This document shows positions 45,398 through 53,340 of a stretch of DNA of 64,000 nucleotides, piece by piece. The position numbers and the translations under genes were made by a program. Source of the DNA: Streptomyces longhuiensis (GTDB taxonomy: Bacteria > Actinomycetota > Actinomycetes > Streptomycetales > Streptomycetaceae); contig NZ_CP085173.1 in assembly GCF_020616555.1 (NCBI RefSeq), positions 2,863,501-2,927,500 of the forward strand. Direction: 5' to 3'. Within the stretch, counting starts at the first letter, position 1; the number at the start of each line of letters is the position of its first letter. The notes beneath the pieces were generated by a model, which did not search any database, had not been told where the DNA came from, and was given only the letters and a program-made list of their open reading frames with translations.

Positions 45398-46416
45398 GCC
45401 CCTTCAACGAGCCGTCCCGAGGCCGCAGTTCCCGACCACGGCAACGGGAACCAGCCATGCCCTCCGTACCAGTGCCCGCCCCGCCGCAGATGGTCGCCGA
45501 CGGCCCGCTCCACGCTCGTGCGGCGCGGCAGGTCCTCTATCGGCAGGCCGGGGTCGCCGAACACGAATCCGACGGGGACCCGGTCGTCCGGCTCCGTGTT
45601 CTCCCACGCGACCCGGAATCGCTCCTGGAAGCGCACCAGGTTGGAGTCCTTCGGCAGAAGGTCCTTGAGCTGGGGGTCGAGGAGCCAGGAGTGGCACACG
45701 GCGATCTCGTAGCGCTCATCGGGGTGATGGCGCGCGAAGAACTCCTGGGCCAGGGCCAGGGACCGGTCGCACGCGCGCGCGGACAGCGGGCCCCGGAAGT
45801 CGGGGATGTGGAGGCTGAGGCACGGGTCGCCGGACGTCAGCGGCAGGCCGGCGGCGGCGACCCCGGCTCCCGAGCGCCCGCCGAGCCGGGCCCGCTGGTA
45901 CTGGAGCCGGCCGAGTTGGTACAGCTCGCCATGGAAGTGCAGGCCGAGCCAGGCGACCGCGTGGATGCCGCAACTGCCGTACCGCCTGCGGTGGACGGCC
46001 ATGTGGCGACCCAGGTCGGCGAGGGTGCGCCGCGAGACGTCGTCCGGCACCCCGAGACCGCGGTGGTACGCGCGCGTGGCGGGCAGCGCCGCCACGTAGA
46101 CGTACACGGAGAAGCAGCGTTCGAGGAGGTCGCCGCCGTCGGGCGGGGACGGGAAGGGAGGGCTTCCGCCGACCGTGCCCATGTCCCGGGTGACGGCGGC
46201 CACGGCCCGCTCCAGGAGATCGCGCACTCCGGGATCGTCGGCCACGCGGGGGCGCAGCGCCACGAGTTCATTGATGTCCTCATGGGCGACCCCGAGGTCG
46301 AGGAGCACCTCGGGCAGGTCCTCCGCGTCGGGGATCACCGCCTCCGCCCGCCCCTGACCGTCGAGCGCCTCCGCCCATCCCGCGAGCCGCTCGCCGCTCT
46401 TCCGCCCGTCCAGCAC
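45394..46416 (-). CDS. Two-domain acyltransferase (N-acyltransferase N-terminal plus GNAT-like C-terminal)
   Basis: A 340-aa protein matching a Streptomyces family with an N-terminal helical acyltransferase-type domain (VYVYVAALPATRAYHRGLGVPDDVSRRTLADLGRHM) and a GNAT-like C-terminal domain. The C-terminal half has LSLHIPDFRGPLSARACDRSL, FFARHHPDERYEIAVCHSWLLDPQL, LPKDSNLVRFQERF. No acceptor is known. GTG 46416 follows GGAGGGGAGGACGC. It is translationally coupled to the methyltransferase. Three 14-bp tandem repeats lie upstream. Confidence 0.78.
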   Translation of the reverse strand: MLDGRKSGERLAGWAEALDGQGRAEAVIPDAEDLPEVLLDLGVAHEDINELVALRPRVADDPGVRDLLERAVAAVTRDMGTVGGSPPFPSPPDGGDLLERCFSVYVYVAALPATRAYHRGLGVPDDVSRRTLADLGRHMAVHRRRYGSCGIHAVAWLGLHFHGELYQLGRLQYQRARLGGRSGAGVAAAGLPLTSGDPCLSLHIPDFRGPLSARACDRSLALAQEFFARHHPDERYEIAVCHSWLLDPQLKDLLPKDSNLVRFQERFRVAWENTEPDDRVPVGFVFGDPGLPIEDLPRRTSVERAVGDHLRRGGHWYGGHGWFPLPWSGTAASGRLVEGA

Positions 46417-46443
46417 GCGTCCTCCCCTCCGCCGGCCGAACCA

Positions 46444-46485
46444 CCGGCGACCGAACCCCGGCGACCGAACTCCGGCGACCGGAAA
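46444..46485. repeat. Three tandem 14-bp repeats upstream of the acyltransferase gene
   Basis: ccggcgaccgaac(c/t) occurs at 46444-46457, 46458-46471 and, less well, 46472-46485; a weak fourth copy precedes them. The spacing and location between two divergent genes fit an operator array. Confidence 0.85.
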
Positions 46486-46546
46486 TCACCTCACCTTTTC
46501 AGGGAACGGGTGCGCCGCGCGAGGGTGCGGACGTACCCGACGCCTG

Positions 46547-46590
46547 CGCCCGTGAAGAGGCACCCTTGAGGGGGTACCTCTTCACGGGCG
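46547..46590. promoter_or_regulatory. Large inverted repeat abutting the RBS of the gene at 46603
   Basis: CGCCCGTGAAGAGG (46547-46560) and CCTCTTCACGGGCG (46577-46590) form a 14-bp perfect stem, continued by four more pairs after one mismatch, with a 6-nt loop. The ribosome site GGAGG (46590-46594) begins at the base of the stem. It may be a translational or transcriptional control element, or a dyad operator shared by both divergent genes. Confidence 0.75.
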
Positions 46591-46602
46591 GAGGTGGTGA
46601 CG

Positions 46603-46866
46603 ATGCGTACGGGCAGTGAACCGGTGACCGCGCGCAGTGCCCTTCGCGCCCGGCTCTGGCTCAGCATCTGGGGTCTGGCCTGGTCGATCTTCGGCACGGT
46701 CGCGTTCATCCTCACGGACCGCCCGTGGTGGGCACTCGCGTGCGGGGTGCTGTGGGTGATCGTGACCGTCGACCTGTTCGTGATCACCCGCCACATCCGG
46801 CAGGGCCCGCACTATCAGCCGGGCCCCGACGTACCGCCTTACGATCCCCCCGACGACAACCCCTAG
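46603..46866 (+). CDS. Small two-helix membrane protein, function unknown
   Basis: An 87-aa protein with two hydrophobic segments (LWLSIWGLAWSIFGTVAFIL and WWALACGVLWVIVTVDLFVI) joined by a short DRP turn, and a Pro/Asp-rich tail (PDVPPYDPPDDNP). ATG 46603 is eight bases after GGAGG. I do not recognise the family. A strong inverted repeat directly precedes its ribosome site, so expression may be regulated at the RNA level. Confidence 0.75.
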   Translation: MRTGSEPVTARSALRARLWLSIWGLAWSIFGTVAFILTDRPWWALACGVLWVIVTVDLFVITRHIRQGPHYQPGPDVPPYDPPDDNP

Positions 46867-46911
46867 ACCGCCCTGGAACTCCCCAGGGGCCTCTCCCTAC
46901 GAAGCATCGTC

Positions 46912-47280
46912 TTACGGAGCGTCGTCGAACGCGGCCGCGGCCACGTAGTCCGGCTGCGGGTCGAGCGCCGCGGCGAGCCGGAAGTGGCGCCTCGCCTGGT
47001 CCGGCCGCGCCGCACGCTGATAGGTGCGGGCGAGCGCGAAGTGCGCGAACGCGTTGTCCGGCTCGCGCTCCAGGACGATGGTGAACTCGAGTTCCGCCGC
47101 GCGCAGTTGGGCCGCGGCGAAGAACGCGCGGGCGCGCAGCAGCCGCGCCGCCGTGTTCTCGGGGTGCGCCGCGATGACCGGGTCGAGCAGTTTCACCGCG
47201 CCTCGCGGGTCACGCGCCGCGAGCAGTTGCTCAGCGGCGCGGAAGTCGATGACGTGCGTCTCCGGGTTGGAGTGGGGCAC
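46912..47280 (-). CDS. Tetratricopeptide-repeat protein
   Basis: A 122-aa helical protein with about three TPR units: AAEQLLAARDPRGAVKLLDPVIAAHPENTAARLLRARAFFAAAQLRAAELEFTIVLEREPDNAFAHFALARTYQRAARPDQARRHFRLAAALDP in order, given here as family-typical A..A/G...P motifs spaced by 34 residues. No signal peptide or membrane segment. It probably mediates protein-protein contacts; the partner is unknown. Confidence 0.85.
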   Translation of the reverse strand: MPHSNPETHVIDFRAAEQLLAARDPRGAVKLLDPVIAAHPENTAARLLRARAFFAAAQLRAAELEFTIVLEREPDNAFAHFALARTYQRAARPDQARRHFRLAAALDPQPDYVAAAAFDDAP

Positions 47281-47382
47281 AGCGGTCTCCCTCCTTCGTC
47301 ATCCACGTCAACGGCGTGGACTGTCGGCCCTATTCCTCCCCCGTAACGCCCTGACGTACGTGCGTCCGGCCGAGTCGAAGGC

Positions 47383-47766
47383 TCAGCGCCCGGTCACCGC
47401 GAGTACCGCGCCGAGCACGGCCAGCGCCACGCCCGCAGCCACGAACACCCAGTCGAGGACGGGGCGCTCGCCGCCGATGAGCACGGTCTCGCGCGGGTCG
47501 TCGACGTCGTACGCGATACCGACCAGGCCGCCCGTCGGCAGTGGCAGCCGCCGCGTGGGCGGCGCGGGGGACGGCACCTCGACGACGAGGCCGTCGTGCG
47601 TCTCGAACTGCAGCAGGGGCCGCTCGGAACCCGCCTGCGGGGGTTTCACGAGTGCCCGGGTGACGCGTCCGGCCTCGCTGATCCGCCGGGTCCGGCGCAG
47701 CCCATAGGCCCCGGCGAGGATCGCCACCAGGCCGCCGAGGAAGGTGAACGCCGCCAGTACGACCAC
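47383..47766 (-). CDS. DUF3592 domain-containing membrane protein
   Basis: A 127-aa protein with an N-terminal helix (VVLAAFTFLGGLVAILAGAY), a small extracytoplasmic beta domain (RPLLQFETHDGLVVEVPSPAP ... VGIAYDVDDPRETVLIGG) and a C-terminal helix (WVFVAAGVALAVLGAVLAVTG). This is the DUF3592 layout. The function is unknown. It lies 14 bases downstream of coaE on the same strand. Confidence 0.85.
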   Translation of the reverse strand: MVVLAAFTFLGGLVAILAGAYGLRRTRRISEAGRVTRALVKPPQAGSERPLLQFETHDGLVVEVPSPAPPTRRLPLPTGGLVGIAYDVDDPRETVLIGGERPVLDWVFVAAGVALAVLGAVLAVTGR

Positions 47767-47779
47767 GCCCGTCCCCCTT

Positions 47780-48382
47780 CTAGGCCGCGGCCGCCCGCTG
47801 CGCGAGGTCCGCCCAGACGGAGTCGACCCGCCGGTGCAGCTCGTCGAGCGGTACGTCGTTGTCGATCACGATGTCGGCGATCTCCAGGCGCTTGTCGCGG
47901 GTGGCCTGGGCGGCCATGCGGGCGCGGGCGTCCTCCTCGCTCATGCCGCGCAGGCGCACGAGGCGGTCGAGCTGGGTCTCGGGGCTCGCGTCGACGACGA
48001 CCACGAGGTCGTACAGCGGCGCCAGGCCGTTCTCGGCGAGCAGCGGTACGTCGTGCACGACGACGGAGTCACCGGTGGCGGCGGCTTCGAGTTCGGCGGA
48101 GCGGGCGCCGACGAGCGGGTGCACGATCGAGTTGAGGACGGCGAGGCGGTCCGCGTCGGCGAAGACGATCGCACCGAGCGCCGGCCGGTCCAGGGAGCCG
48201 TCCGGGGCGAGCACGTCGCCCCCGAACGCCTCGACAACCGCGGCGAGTCCGGGAGTTCCGGGTTCCACGACCTCCCGCGCGATGCGGTCCGCGTCGATCA
48301 GTACGGCCCCGTGCTCCACGAGCAGCCGGGACACCTCGCTCTTGCCGGCGCCGATTCCGCCGGTCAGACCCACCTTCAGCAT
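47780..48382 (-). CDS. coaE: Dephospho-CoA kinase
   Basis: Catalyses the last step of coenzyme A synthesis, ATP-dependent phosphorylation of dephospho-CoA. It is 200 aa. The P-loop GGIGAGKS (8-15), the CoA-region [20 protein letters not shown], and the lid segment R..R with [20 protein letters not shown] are all present. Start ATG 48382. It lies 41 bases downstream of the PAC2 gene, the conserved order in Streptomyces. Confidence 0.96.
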   Translation of the reverse strand: MLKVGLTGGIGAGKSEVSRLLVEHGAVLIDADRIAREVVEPGTPGLAAVVEAFGGDVLAPDGSLDRPALGAIVFADADRLAVLNSIVHPLVGARSAELEAAATGDSVVVHDVPLLAENGLAPLYDLVVVVDASPETQLDRLVRLRGMSEEDARARMAAQATRDKRLEIADIVIDNDVPLDELHRRVDSVWADLAQRAAAA

Positions 48383-48423
48383 GCGGGCAGCTTAGGCGAG
48401 GGCCCCATCGCTGACCACAGCCC

Positions 48424-49362
48424 CTATGCGTCGCCCTCGCGTTCGGCCAGGAACTTCTCGAACTCGAGGCCGATCTCGTCGGCGGACGGGATGTCGGTCG
48501 GTTCGGCCAGCATGTTCCCGCGGCTCTCGGCGCCCGCGGCCGCGTCGTACTGGTGCTCAAGTCCCTGGACGAGCGAGACGAGTTCCTCGTCGCCCTCCTG
48601 GATCTGCCGGTCGATCTCCGTCTGCGTGCGGTGCGCCTCCGTGCGCAGCCCGTGCGCCACCGAGGGCAGCACCAGGCCGGTCGCCGCCGTGATGGCTTCG
48701 AGGACGGTCAACGCGGCGTCGGGGTACGGCGAGCGCGCGATGTAGTGCGGGACGTGCGCGGCGACACCGAGTACGTCGTGTCCGGCCTCCATGAGGCGGT
48801 ACTCCACGAGGGACTCCGCGCTGCCGGGGACCTGCGCCTCGTCGAAGGGGCTGCGGTGGCCGGGAACGAGGTCGGTCCGGTTGCCGTGCGGCGTGAGGCC
48901 GACGGCCCGTGTGTGCGGGACGCCCATCGGGATTCCGTGGAAGTTGACCGCGAGGCGCACGCCGAGCCGCTCGACGATCTCCTTCACGGCGGCCGCGAAA
49001 CGCTCCCACTCGACGTCGGGCTCGGGGCCGGAAAGCAACAGGAACGGCGCACCCGTGGCGTCCTGGACGAGCCGCACCTCAAGGGCGGGCACGTCGTAGT
49101 CCGTCCAGCGGTCGCGCCGGAAGGTGAGCAGCGGGCGACGGGCCCGGTAGTCGACGAGCCGGTCGTGGTCGAACCGCGCCACGACCTGGTGGGGCAACGA
49201 GTCGAGGACCCGGTCCACGATCTGGTCGCCGGTCTCCCCCGCGTCGATGTATCCGTCGAAGTGGTAGAGCATGACCAGTCCGGCCGACTCCTGGGCGAGT
49301 GCCATGTCCACCACGGCCAGGCCCTTCGGCTCCCATGCGTACAAACCCTGCGGATCAAGCAC
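48424..49362 (-). CDS. PAC2 family proteasome-assembly-chaperone-like protein
   Basis: A 312-aa protein of the PAC2 family, widespread in actinobacteria and related to eukaryotic proteasome assembly chaperone 2; the bacterial role is not established. Typical elements: [25 protein letters not shown] near the N-terminus, [15 protein letters not shown], and [25 protein letters not shown]. The C-terminus is acidic ([18 protein letters not shown]). GTG 49362 follows GAGGAG. It is probably in an operon with coaE. Confidence 0.93.
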   Translation of the reverse strand: MLDPQGLYAWEPKGLAVVDMALAQESAGLVMLYHFDGYIDAGETGDQIVDRVLDSLPHQVVARFDHDRLVDYRARRPLLTFRRDRWTDYDVPALEVRLVQDATGAPFLLLSGPEPDVEWERFAAAVKEIVERLGVRLAVNFHGIPMGVPHTRAVGLTPHGNRTDLVPGHRSPFDEAQVPGSAESLVEYRLMEAGHDVLGVAAHVPHYIARSPYPDAALTVLEAITAATGLVLPSVAHGLRTEAHRTQTEIDRQIQEGDEELVSLVQGLEHQYDAAAGAESRGNMLAEPTDIPSADEIGLEFEKFLAEREGDA

Positions 49363-49479
49363 TGTGACCGCTCCTCCTCGTGTTCCTTACCCAGAACGCC
49401 TGTTGGGGCGCGCGCATTCCCTCTCCACGCCCCTCCCAGGCGGCTTTTGGCGGCCGAGGGCGCCCCCTTGGTACAGACC

Positions 49480-49508
49480 TTGACGCAGCCATGCCACGCC
49501 TCTACGTT
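49480..49508 (+). promoter_or_regulatory. Promoter of the secreted beta-helix protein gene
   Basis: TTGACG (49480-49485), a 17-nt spacer and TACGTT (49503-49508). Both hexamers are close to the vegetative consensus. Transcription would start at about 49515, leaving a leader of about 60 nt with GGGAAGG before the ATG. Confidence 0.65.
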
Positions 49509-49576
49509 CATATGTGCACCCAGAGTTCACGTACAAGAATTTCCCTTTGCACGAACCGACGGGAAGGCACCCCCAC

Positions 49577-50542
49577 ATGCGCATGCGTTCCGCGCCCCTG
49601 CCCGCTCTGACCGCCTCCGCACTCGTCGCCGGAGCCGTCACGGCCCTCGCGACGCCCGCCGCCGGAGCCGCTCAGGTCATCGAGGTCTCCACCGCGGCCC
49701 AGCTCAAGTCGGCGCTCACGGCGGCCGCGCCCGGCGACACGATCCATCTCGCCGACGGCACGTACTCGGGCAACTTCAAGACGTCGACCGCCGCGAGTTC
49801 CGGCTCGCGCATCACCCTGACCGGCTCCGCGAAGGCTGTCCTCACGGCGGGCGGCGGCTACGGCCTGCATCTGAACGGCGCCTCGTACTGGACAATCCGG
49901 GGCGTCACCGTCACCGGCGGCCAGAAGGGCATCATGATCGACTCGGCGAAGGGCGTGGTCGTCGACACGGTCACCGTCCACGGGCTCGACATGGAGGGCG
50001 TCCACTTCCGCAACTCCAGCACCGACGGGACGATCAAGGACTCGCGGATCTACGACACCGGCAACGACGGCCGCGGCATGGGCGAGGGCGTCTACGTCGG
50101 CACGGCCGGCGGAACCTCGGACAAGAGCGACCGCATCCAGATCACCGGCAACACGATCGGCCCGGACGTCGGCGGCGAGAACGTCGACATCAAGGAGGGC
50201 ACGACGGGCGCGCGGATCGTCGGCAACACGTTCGACGGCAGCGGCCTGACCGGGGCCAACTTCGACGACTCCTGGGTCGACGTGAAGGGCAACGACGTCC
50301 TGGTCGAGAACAACAAGGGCAGCGCCACCACGAACAACGGCTACGAGACCCACACCCAGCAGTCCGGCTGGGGCTGCGGCACGGTCTTCCGCTCCAACAC
50401 GTCGGACCTGCGCGGCGCGACGGGCGACAAGCAACTGGCGATCAACGTGACGAACGCCGGCGGAAGCTGCGGAACGACGGTGTACGCAAGCAACACGGTG
50501 ACGGGCGGCAAGGGCCTGACGAACGTACCGGTCACGCCGTAG
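49577..50542 (+). CDS. Secreted right-handed beta-helix protein (pectate lyase-like)
   Basis: A 321-aa exported protein. Residues 1 to about 31 are a signal peptide (RSAPLPALTASALVAGAV ... PAAGA). The mature part begins with QVIEVSTAAQLKSALTAAAPGDTIHLADGTYSG, typical of polysaccharide lyase/chondroitinase-B-like parallel beta-helices, followed by repeated coils (SYWTIRGVTVTGGQKGIMID, GVHFRNSSTDGTIKDSRIYDTG). A pair of Cys near the C-terminus may form a disulfide. The substrate is probably a plant or microbial polyuronide, but the catalytic residues cannot be assigned by eye. Confidence 0.85.
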   Translation: MRMRSAPLPALTASALVAGAVTALATPAAGAAQVIEVSTAAQLKSALTAAAPGDTIHLADGTYSGNFKTSTAASSGSRITLTGSAKAVLTAGGGYGLHLNGASYWTIRGVTVTGGQKGIMIDSAKGVVVDTVTVHGLDMEGVHFRNSSTDGTIKDSRIYDTGNDGRGMGEGVYVGTAGGTSDKSDRIQITGNTIGPDVGGENVDIKEGTTGARIVGNTFDGSGLTGANFDDSWVDVKGNDVLVENNKGSATTNNGYETHTQQSGWGCGTVFRSNTSDLRGATGDKQLAINVTNAGGSCGTTVYASNTVTGGKGLTNVPVTP

Positions 50543-50564
50543 GAAACGCCCGCGGACACAGAGA

Positions 50565-50597
50565 AGCGGGCCCGCACCCCAAGGGTGCGAGCCCGCT
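50565..50597. terminator. Bidirectional terminator between the beta-helix gene and rpsA
   Basis: AGCGGGCCCGCACCC and GGGTGCGAGCCCGCT form a 15-nt stem with one internal mismatch and a 3-nt loop, in the gap between convergent genes. It lies 31 bases after the rpsA stop codon. Confidence 0.85.
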
Positions 50598-50628
50598 CAA
50601 CTACCTACCGAACCCCGAAGGGTTCAGA

Positions 50629-52131
50629 TCAGCTCTGACCACCGGCCAGCTTCTCGCGGAGCGCGGCGAGCGCCTCGTCCGAAGCAAGCGCGCCGGAGTT
50701 GTCGTCCGACTCCGAGGAGTACGAACCGCCGCCACCGGACGCAGCCGGGGCGCCGGCCGGAGCGGCAGCACCCTCGGCCTCGGCCTGGGCGTCGGCCTCG
50801 CGGGACTTGATGACCTGAGCCTGGTGCTGCTCGAAGCGCTGCTGCGCCTCGGCGTACTGGGTCTCCCAGGCCTCGCGCTGGGTCTCGTAGCCCTCGAGCC
50901 AGTCGTTGGTCTCGGGGTCGAAGCCCTCGGGGTAGATGTAGTTGCCCTGGTCGTCGTAAGACGCGGCCATGCCGTACAGGGTCGGGTCGAACTCGACCGT
51001 CGACGGGTCGGCACCGAAGGCCTCGTTGGCCTGCTTCAGCGAGAGGCTGATGCGGCGACGCTCGAGGTCGATGTCGATGACCTTGACGAAGATCTCGTCG
51101 TTGACCTGGACGACCTGCTCCGGGATCTCCACGTGGCGCTCGGCCAGCTCGGAGATGTGGACCAGACCCTCGATGCCCTCGTCCACGCGGACGAACGCAC
51201 CGAACGGAACCAGCTTCGTGACCTTGCCGGGGACGACCTGGCCGATCTGGTGCGTACGGGCGAACTGCTGCCACGGGTCTTCCTGCGTCGCCTTCAGCGA
51301 CAGGGAGACACGCTCGCGGTCCATGTCGACGTCGAGGACCTCGACGGTGACTTCCTGGCCGACCTCGACAACCTCGGACGGGTGGTCGATGTGCTTCCAG
51401 GACAGCTCGGAGACGTGCACGAGACCGTCGACGCCACCCAGGTCCACGAAGGCACCGAAGTTGACGATCGAGGAAACGACGCCGGAGCGGACCTGACCCT
51501 TCTGGAGGGTCGTGAGGAACGTCTGGCGGACCTCGGACTGGGTCTGCTCGAGCCAGGCACGGCGGGACAGGACCACGTTGTTGCGGTTCTTGTCCAGCTC
51601 GATGATCTTGGCCTCGAGCTCCTTGCCCACGTAGGGCTGGAGGTCGCGGACGCGACGCATCTCGACGAGGGAGGCCGGCAGGAAGCCACGGAGGCCGATG
51701 TCGAGGATGAGACCACCCTTGACGACCTCGATGACGGTACCGGTGACGATGCCGTCTTCTTCCTTGATCTTCTCGATCGTGCCCCAGGCACGCTCGTACT
51801 GAGCGCGCTTCTTGGACAGGATCAGGCGGCCTTCCTTGTCCTCCTTCTGGAGAACCAGGGCCTCGATCTCGTCGCCGACCTTGACGACCTCGTTCGGGTC
51901 GACGTCGTGCTTGATCGAGAGCTCGCGGCTCGGGATGACGCCTTCGGTCTTGTAACCGATGTCGAGCAGGACCTCGTCCCGGTCGACCTTCACGATGACG
52001 CCGTCGACGATGTCGCCGTCGTTGAAGTACTTGATCGTCTCGTCGATCGCGGCGAGGAAGGCTTCCTCGTTACCGATGTCGTTGACCGCTACCTGCGGGG
52101 TGGTGGCGGTGGTCTCGGTGCTGCTCGTCAT
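50629..52131 (-). CDS. rpsA: 30S ribosomal protein S1
   Basis: A 500-aa RNA-binding ribosomal protein that helps mRNA binding on the 30S subunit. Four S1 domains are visible: GDIVDGVIVKVDRDEVLLDIG, GTVIEVVKGGLILDIGLRGFLP, SGVVSSIVNFGAFVDLGGVDGLVHVSEL and PGKVTKLVPFGAFVRVDEGIEGLVHISEL. The C-terminal about 110 residues are acidic/Gln-rich and then Ser/Gly-rich, as in other Streptomyces S1. ATG 52131 (MTSSTETTATTPQ) is the family start; the longer frame to 52266 lies in its leader. It has a long 5' leader and a strong promoter. Confidence 0.98.
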   Translation of the reverse strand: MTSSTETTATTPQVAVNDIGNEEAFLAAIDETIKYFNDGDIVDGVIVKVDRDEVLLDIGYKTEGVIPSRELSIKHDVDPNEVVKVGDEIEALVLQKEDKEGRLILSKKRAQYERAWGTIEKIKEEDGIVTGTVIEVVKGGLILDIGLRGFLPASLVEMRRVRDLQPYVGKELEAKIIELDKNRNNVVLSRRAWLEQTQSEVRQTFLTTLQKGQVRSGVVSSIVNFGAFVDLGGVDGLVHVSELSWKHIDHPSEVVEVGQEVTVEVLDVDMDRERVSLSLKATQEDPWQQFARTHQIGQVVPGKVTKLVPFGAFVRVDEGIEGLVHISELAERHVEIPEQVVQVNDEIFVKVIDIDLERRRISLSLKQANEAFGADPSTVEFDPTLYGMAASYDDQGNYIYPEGFDPETNDWLEGYETQREAWETQYAEAQQRFEQHQAQVIKSREADAQAEAEGAAAPAGAPAASGGGGSYSSESDDNSGALASDEALAALREKLAGGQS

Positions 52132-52327
52132 GTGGGTAAGGGCTCCGGTACGGACATTGAAGTCGTAGGTACTGCTACGCCGGGAGCCCGTGATCGCACT
52201 GCAGAAGGCCGGACAGCTCAGGAAGCGCCACTCCCGAAGGGGGCGCCTCGATAACCGAGGGGACATACATACAGATGCGAGCGCAGCCTGCTATGTCTGA
52301 GGAGCGCAGGCTCGCAGCGCAACTTGT

Positions 52328-52356
52328 AGCATACGGGGGCAGCCGGACAGGGTCAA
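52328..52356 (-). promoter_or_regulatory. rpsA promoter
   Basis: On the minus strand TTGACC (52356-52351), a 17-nt spacer and TATGCT (52333-52328), close to consensus. Start of transcription is expected near 52321, giving a leader of about 190 nt. The leader holds two hairpins (around 52219-52264) that might serve autogenous control. Confidence 0.75.
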
Positions 52357-53297
52357 TGCGCGAAGGCGCACACCCGGGGCGAACTTCGCATACCCGGCAC
52401 AAAACCTGTCGCACGAGGCCACACGGGCCGCTCGGCGTTCCGCCGCGACGGGTTGAACGGAAGAGTACGACTAGGGAGCCCATCATCCAAGAGCCTGAAC
52501 CGTTCGAGCCCGAAGCCACCCGGCGTGACGCCGACGGCACGGAGAGTTCCCGTGCCAATCGGGGCTGGTGGGACAAGAACGCGGACGACTACCAGGTCGA
52601 GCACGGCACCTTCCTCGGGGACGACCGTTTCGTATGGGGCCCCGAGGGCCTCGACGAGGTGGAGGCCGAGCTGCTCGGCCCGCCGGAGGATCTGAAGGAC
52701 AAGGTGATCCTGGAGATCGGCGCGGGCGCGGCGCAGTGCTCGCGCTGGCTCGCCGCGCAGGGCGCGCACCCCGTCGCCCTCGACCTCTCCCACCGGCAGC
52801 TCCAGCACGCCCTGCGCATCGACGGCGGCGCGGTGCCGCTGGTGGAGGCGGACGCGGGCGCGCTGCCGTTCGCGGACGGGTCGTTCGACCTGGCCTGCTC
52901 GGCGTACGGCGCGCTCCCCTTCGTCGCCGATCCCGTGCGGGTGCTCCGGGACGTGCACCGGGTGCTGCGGCCCGGCGGCCGGTTCGTGTTCTCGGTGACG
53001 CATCCGATCCGCTGGGCGTTCCCGGACGAGCCGGGCCCGGAGGGCCTGTCCGTGGCGGCCTCCTACTTCGACCGCACCCCTTATGTGGAGCAGGACGACG
53101 AGGGACGCGCCGTGTACGTGGAGCACCACAGGACGGTCGGCGACCGGGTGCGCGACATCGTGGCCGGCGGTTTCCGCCTGGTGGACCTCGTCGAGCCGCA
53201 GTGGCCCGCGTGGAACACGCAGGAGTGGGGCGGCTGGTCCCCGCTGCGCGGAAACCTGATCCCGGGCACGGCGATCTTCGTCTGCGAGCGAAGCTAG
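52356..53297 (+). CDS. Class I SAM-dependent methyltransferase (start uncertain)
   Basis: The conserved protein begins at about SSRANRGWWDKNADDYQVEHG (52544 onward). Motif I is VILEIGAGAAQCSRWLAAQG, motif II VALDLS, followed by LPFADGSFDLACSAYGALPFV and RVLRPGGRFVFSVTHPIRWAF, which places it among the UbiE/Coq5-like type 11 methyltransferases. The last ATG in frame is 52356, which overlaps the divergent rpsA promoter. Two ATC codons at 52482 and 52485 lie three and six bases after AGGGAG and could be a rare start. No ATG, GTG or TTG lies between these. The substrate is unknown. Confidence 0.82.
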   Translation: MREGAHPGRTSHTRHKTCRTRPHGPLGVPPRRVERKSTTREPIIQEPEPFEPEATRRDADGTESSRANRGWWDKNADDYQVEHGTFLGDDRFVWGPEGLDEVEAELLGPPEDLKDKVILEIGAGAAQCSRWLAAQGAHPVALDLSHRQLQHALRIDGGAVPLVEADAGALPFADGSFDLACSAYGALPFVADPVRVLRDVHRVLRPGGRFVFSVTHPIRWAFPDEPGPEGLSVAASYFDRTPYVEQDDEGRAVYVEHHRTVGDRVRDIVAGGFRLVDLVEPQWPAWNTQEWGGWSPLRGNLIPGTAIFVCERS

Positions 53298-53340
53298 ACC
53301 GGGGCTCCCTCGGCCGCGGGCCGGGGGAGAGACTGAGCGT

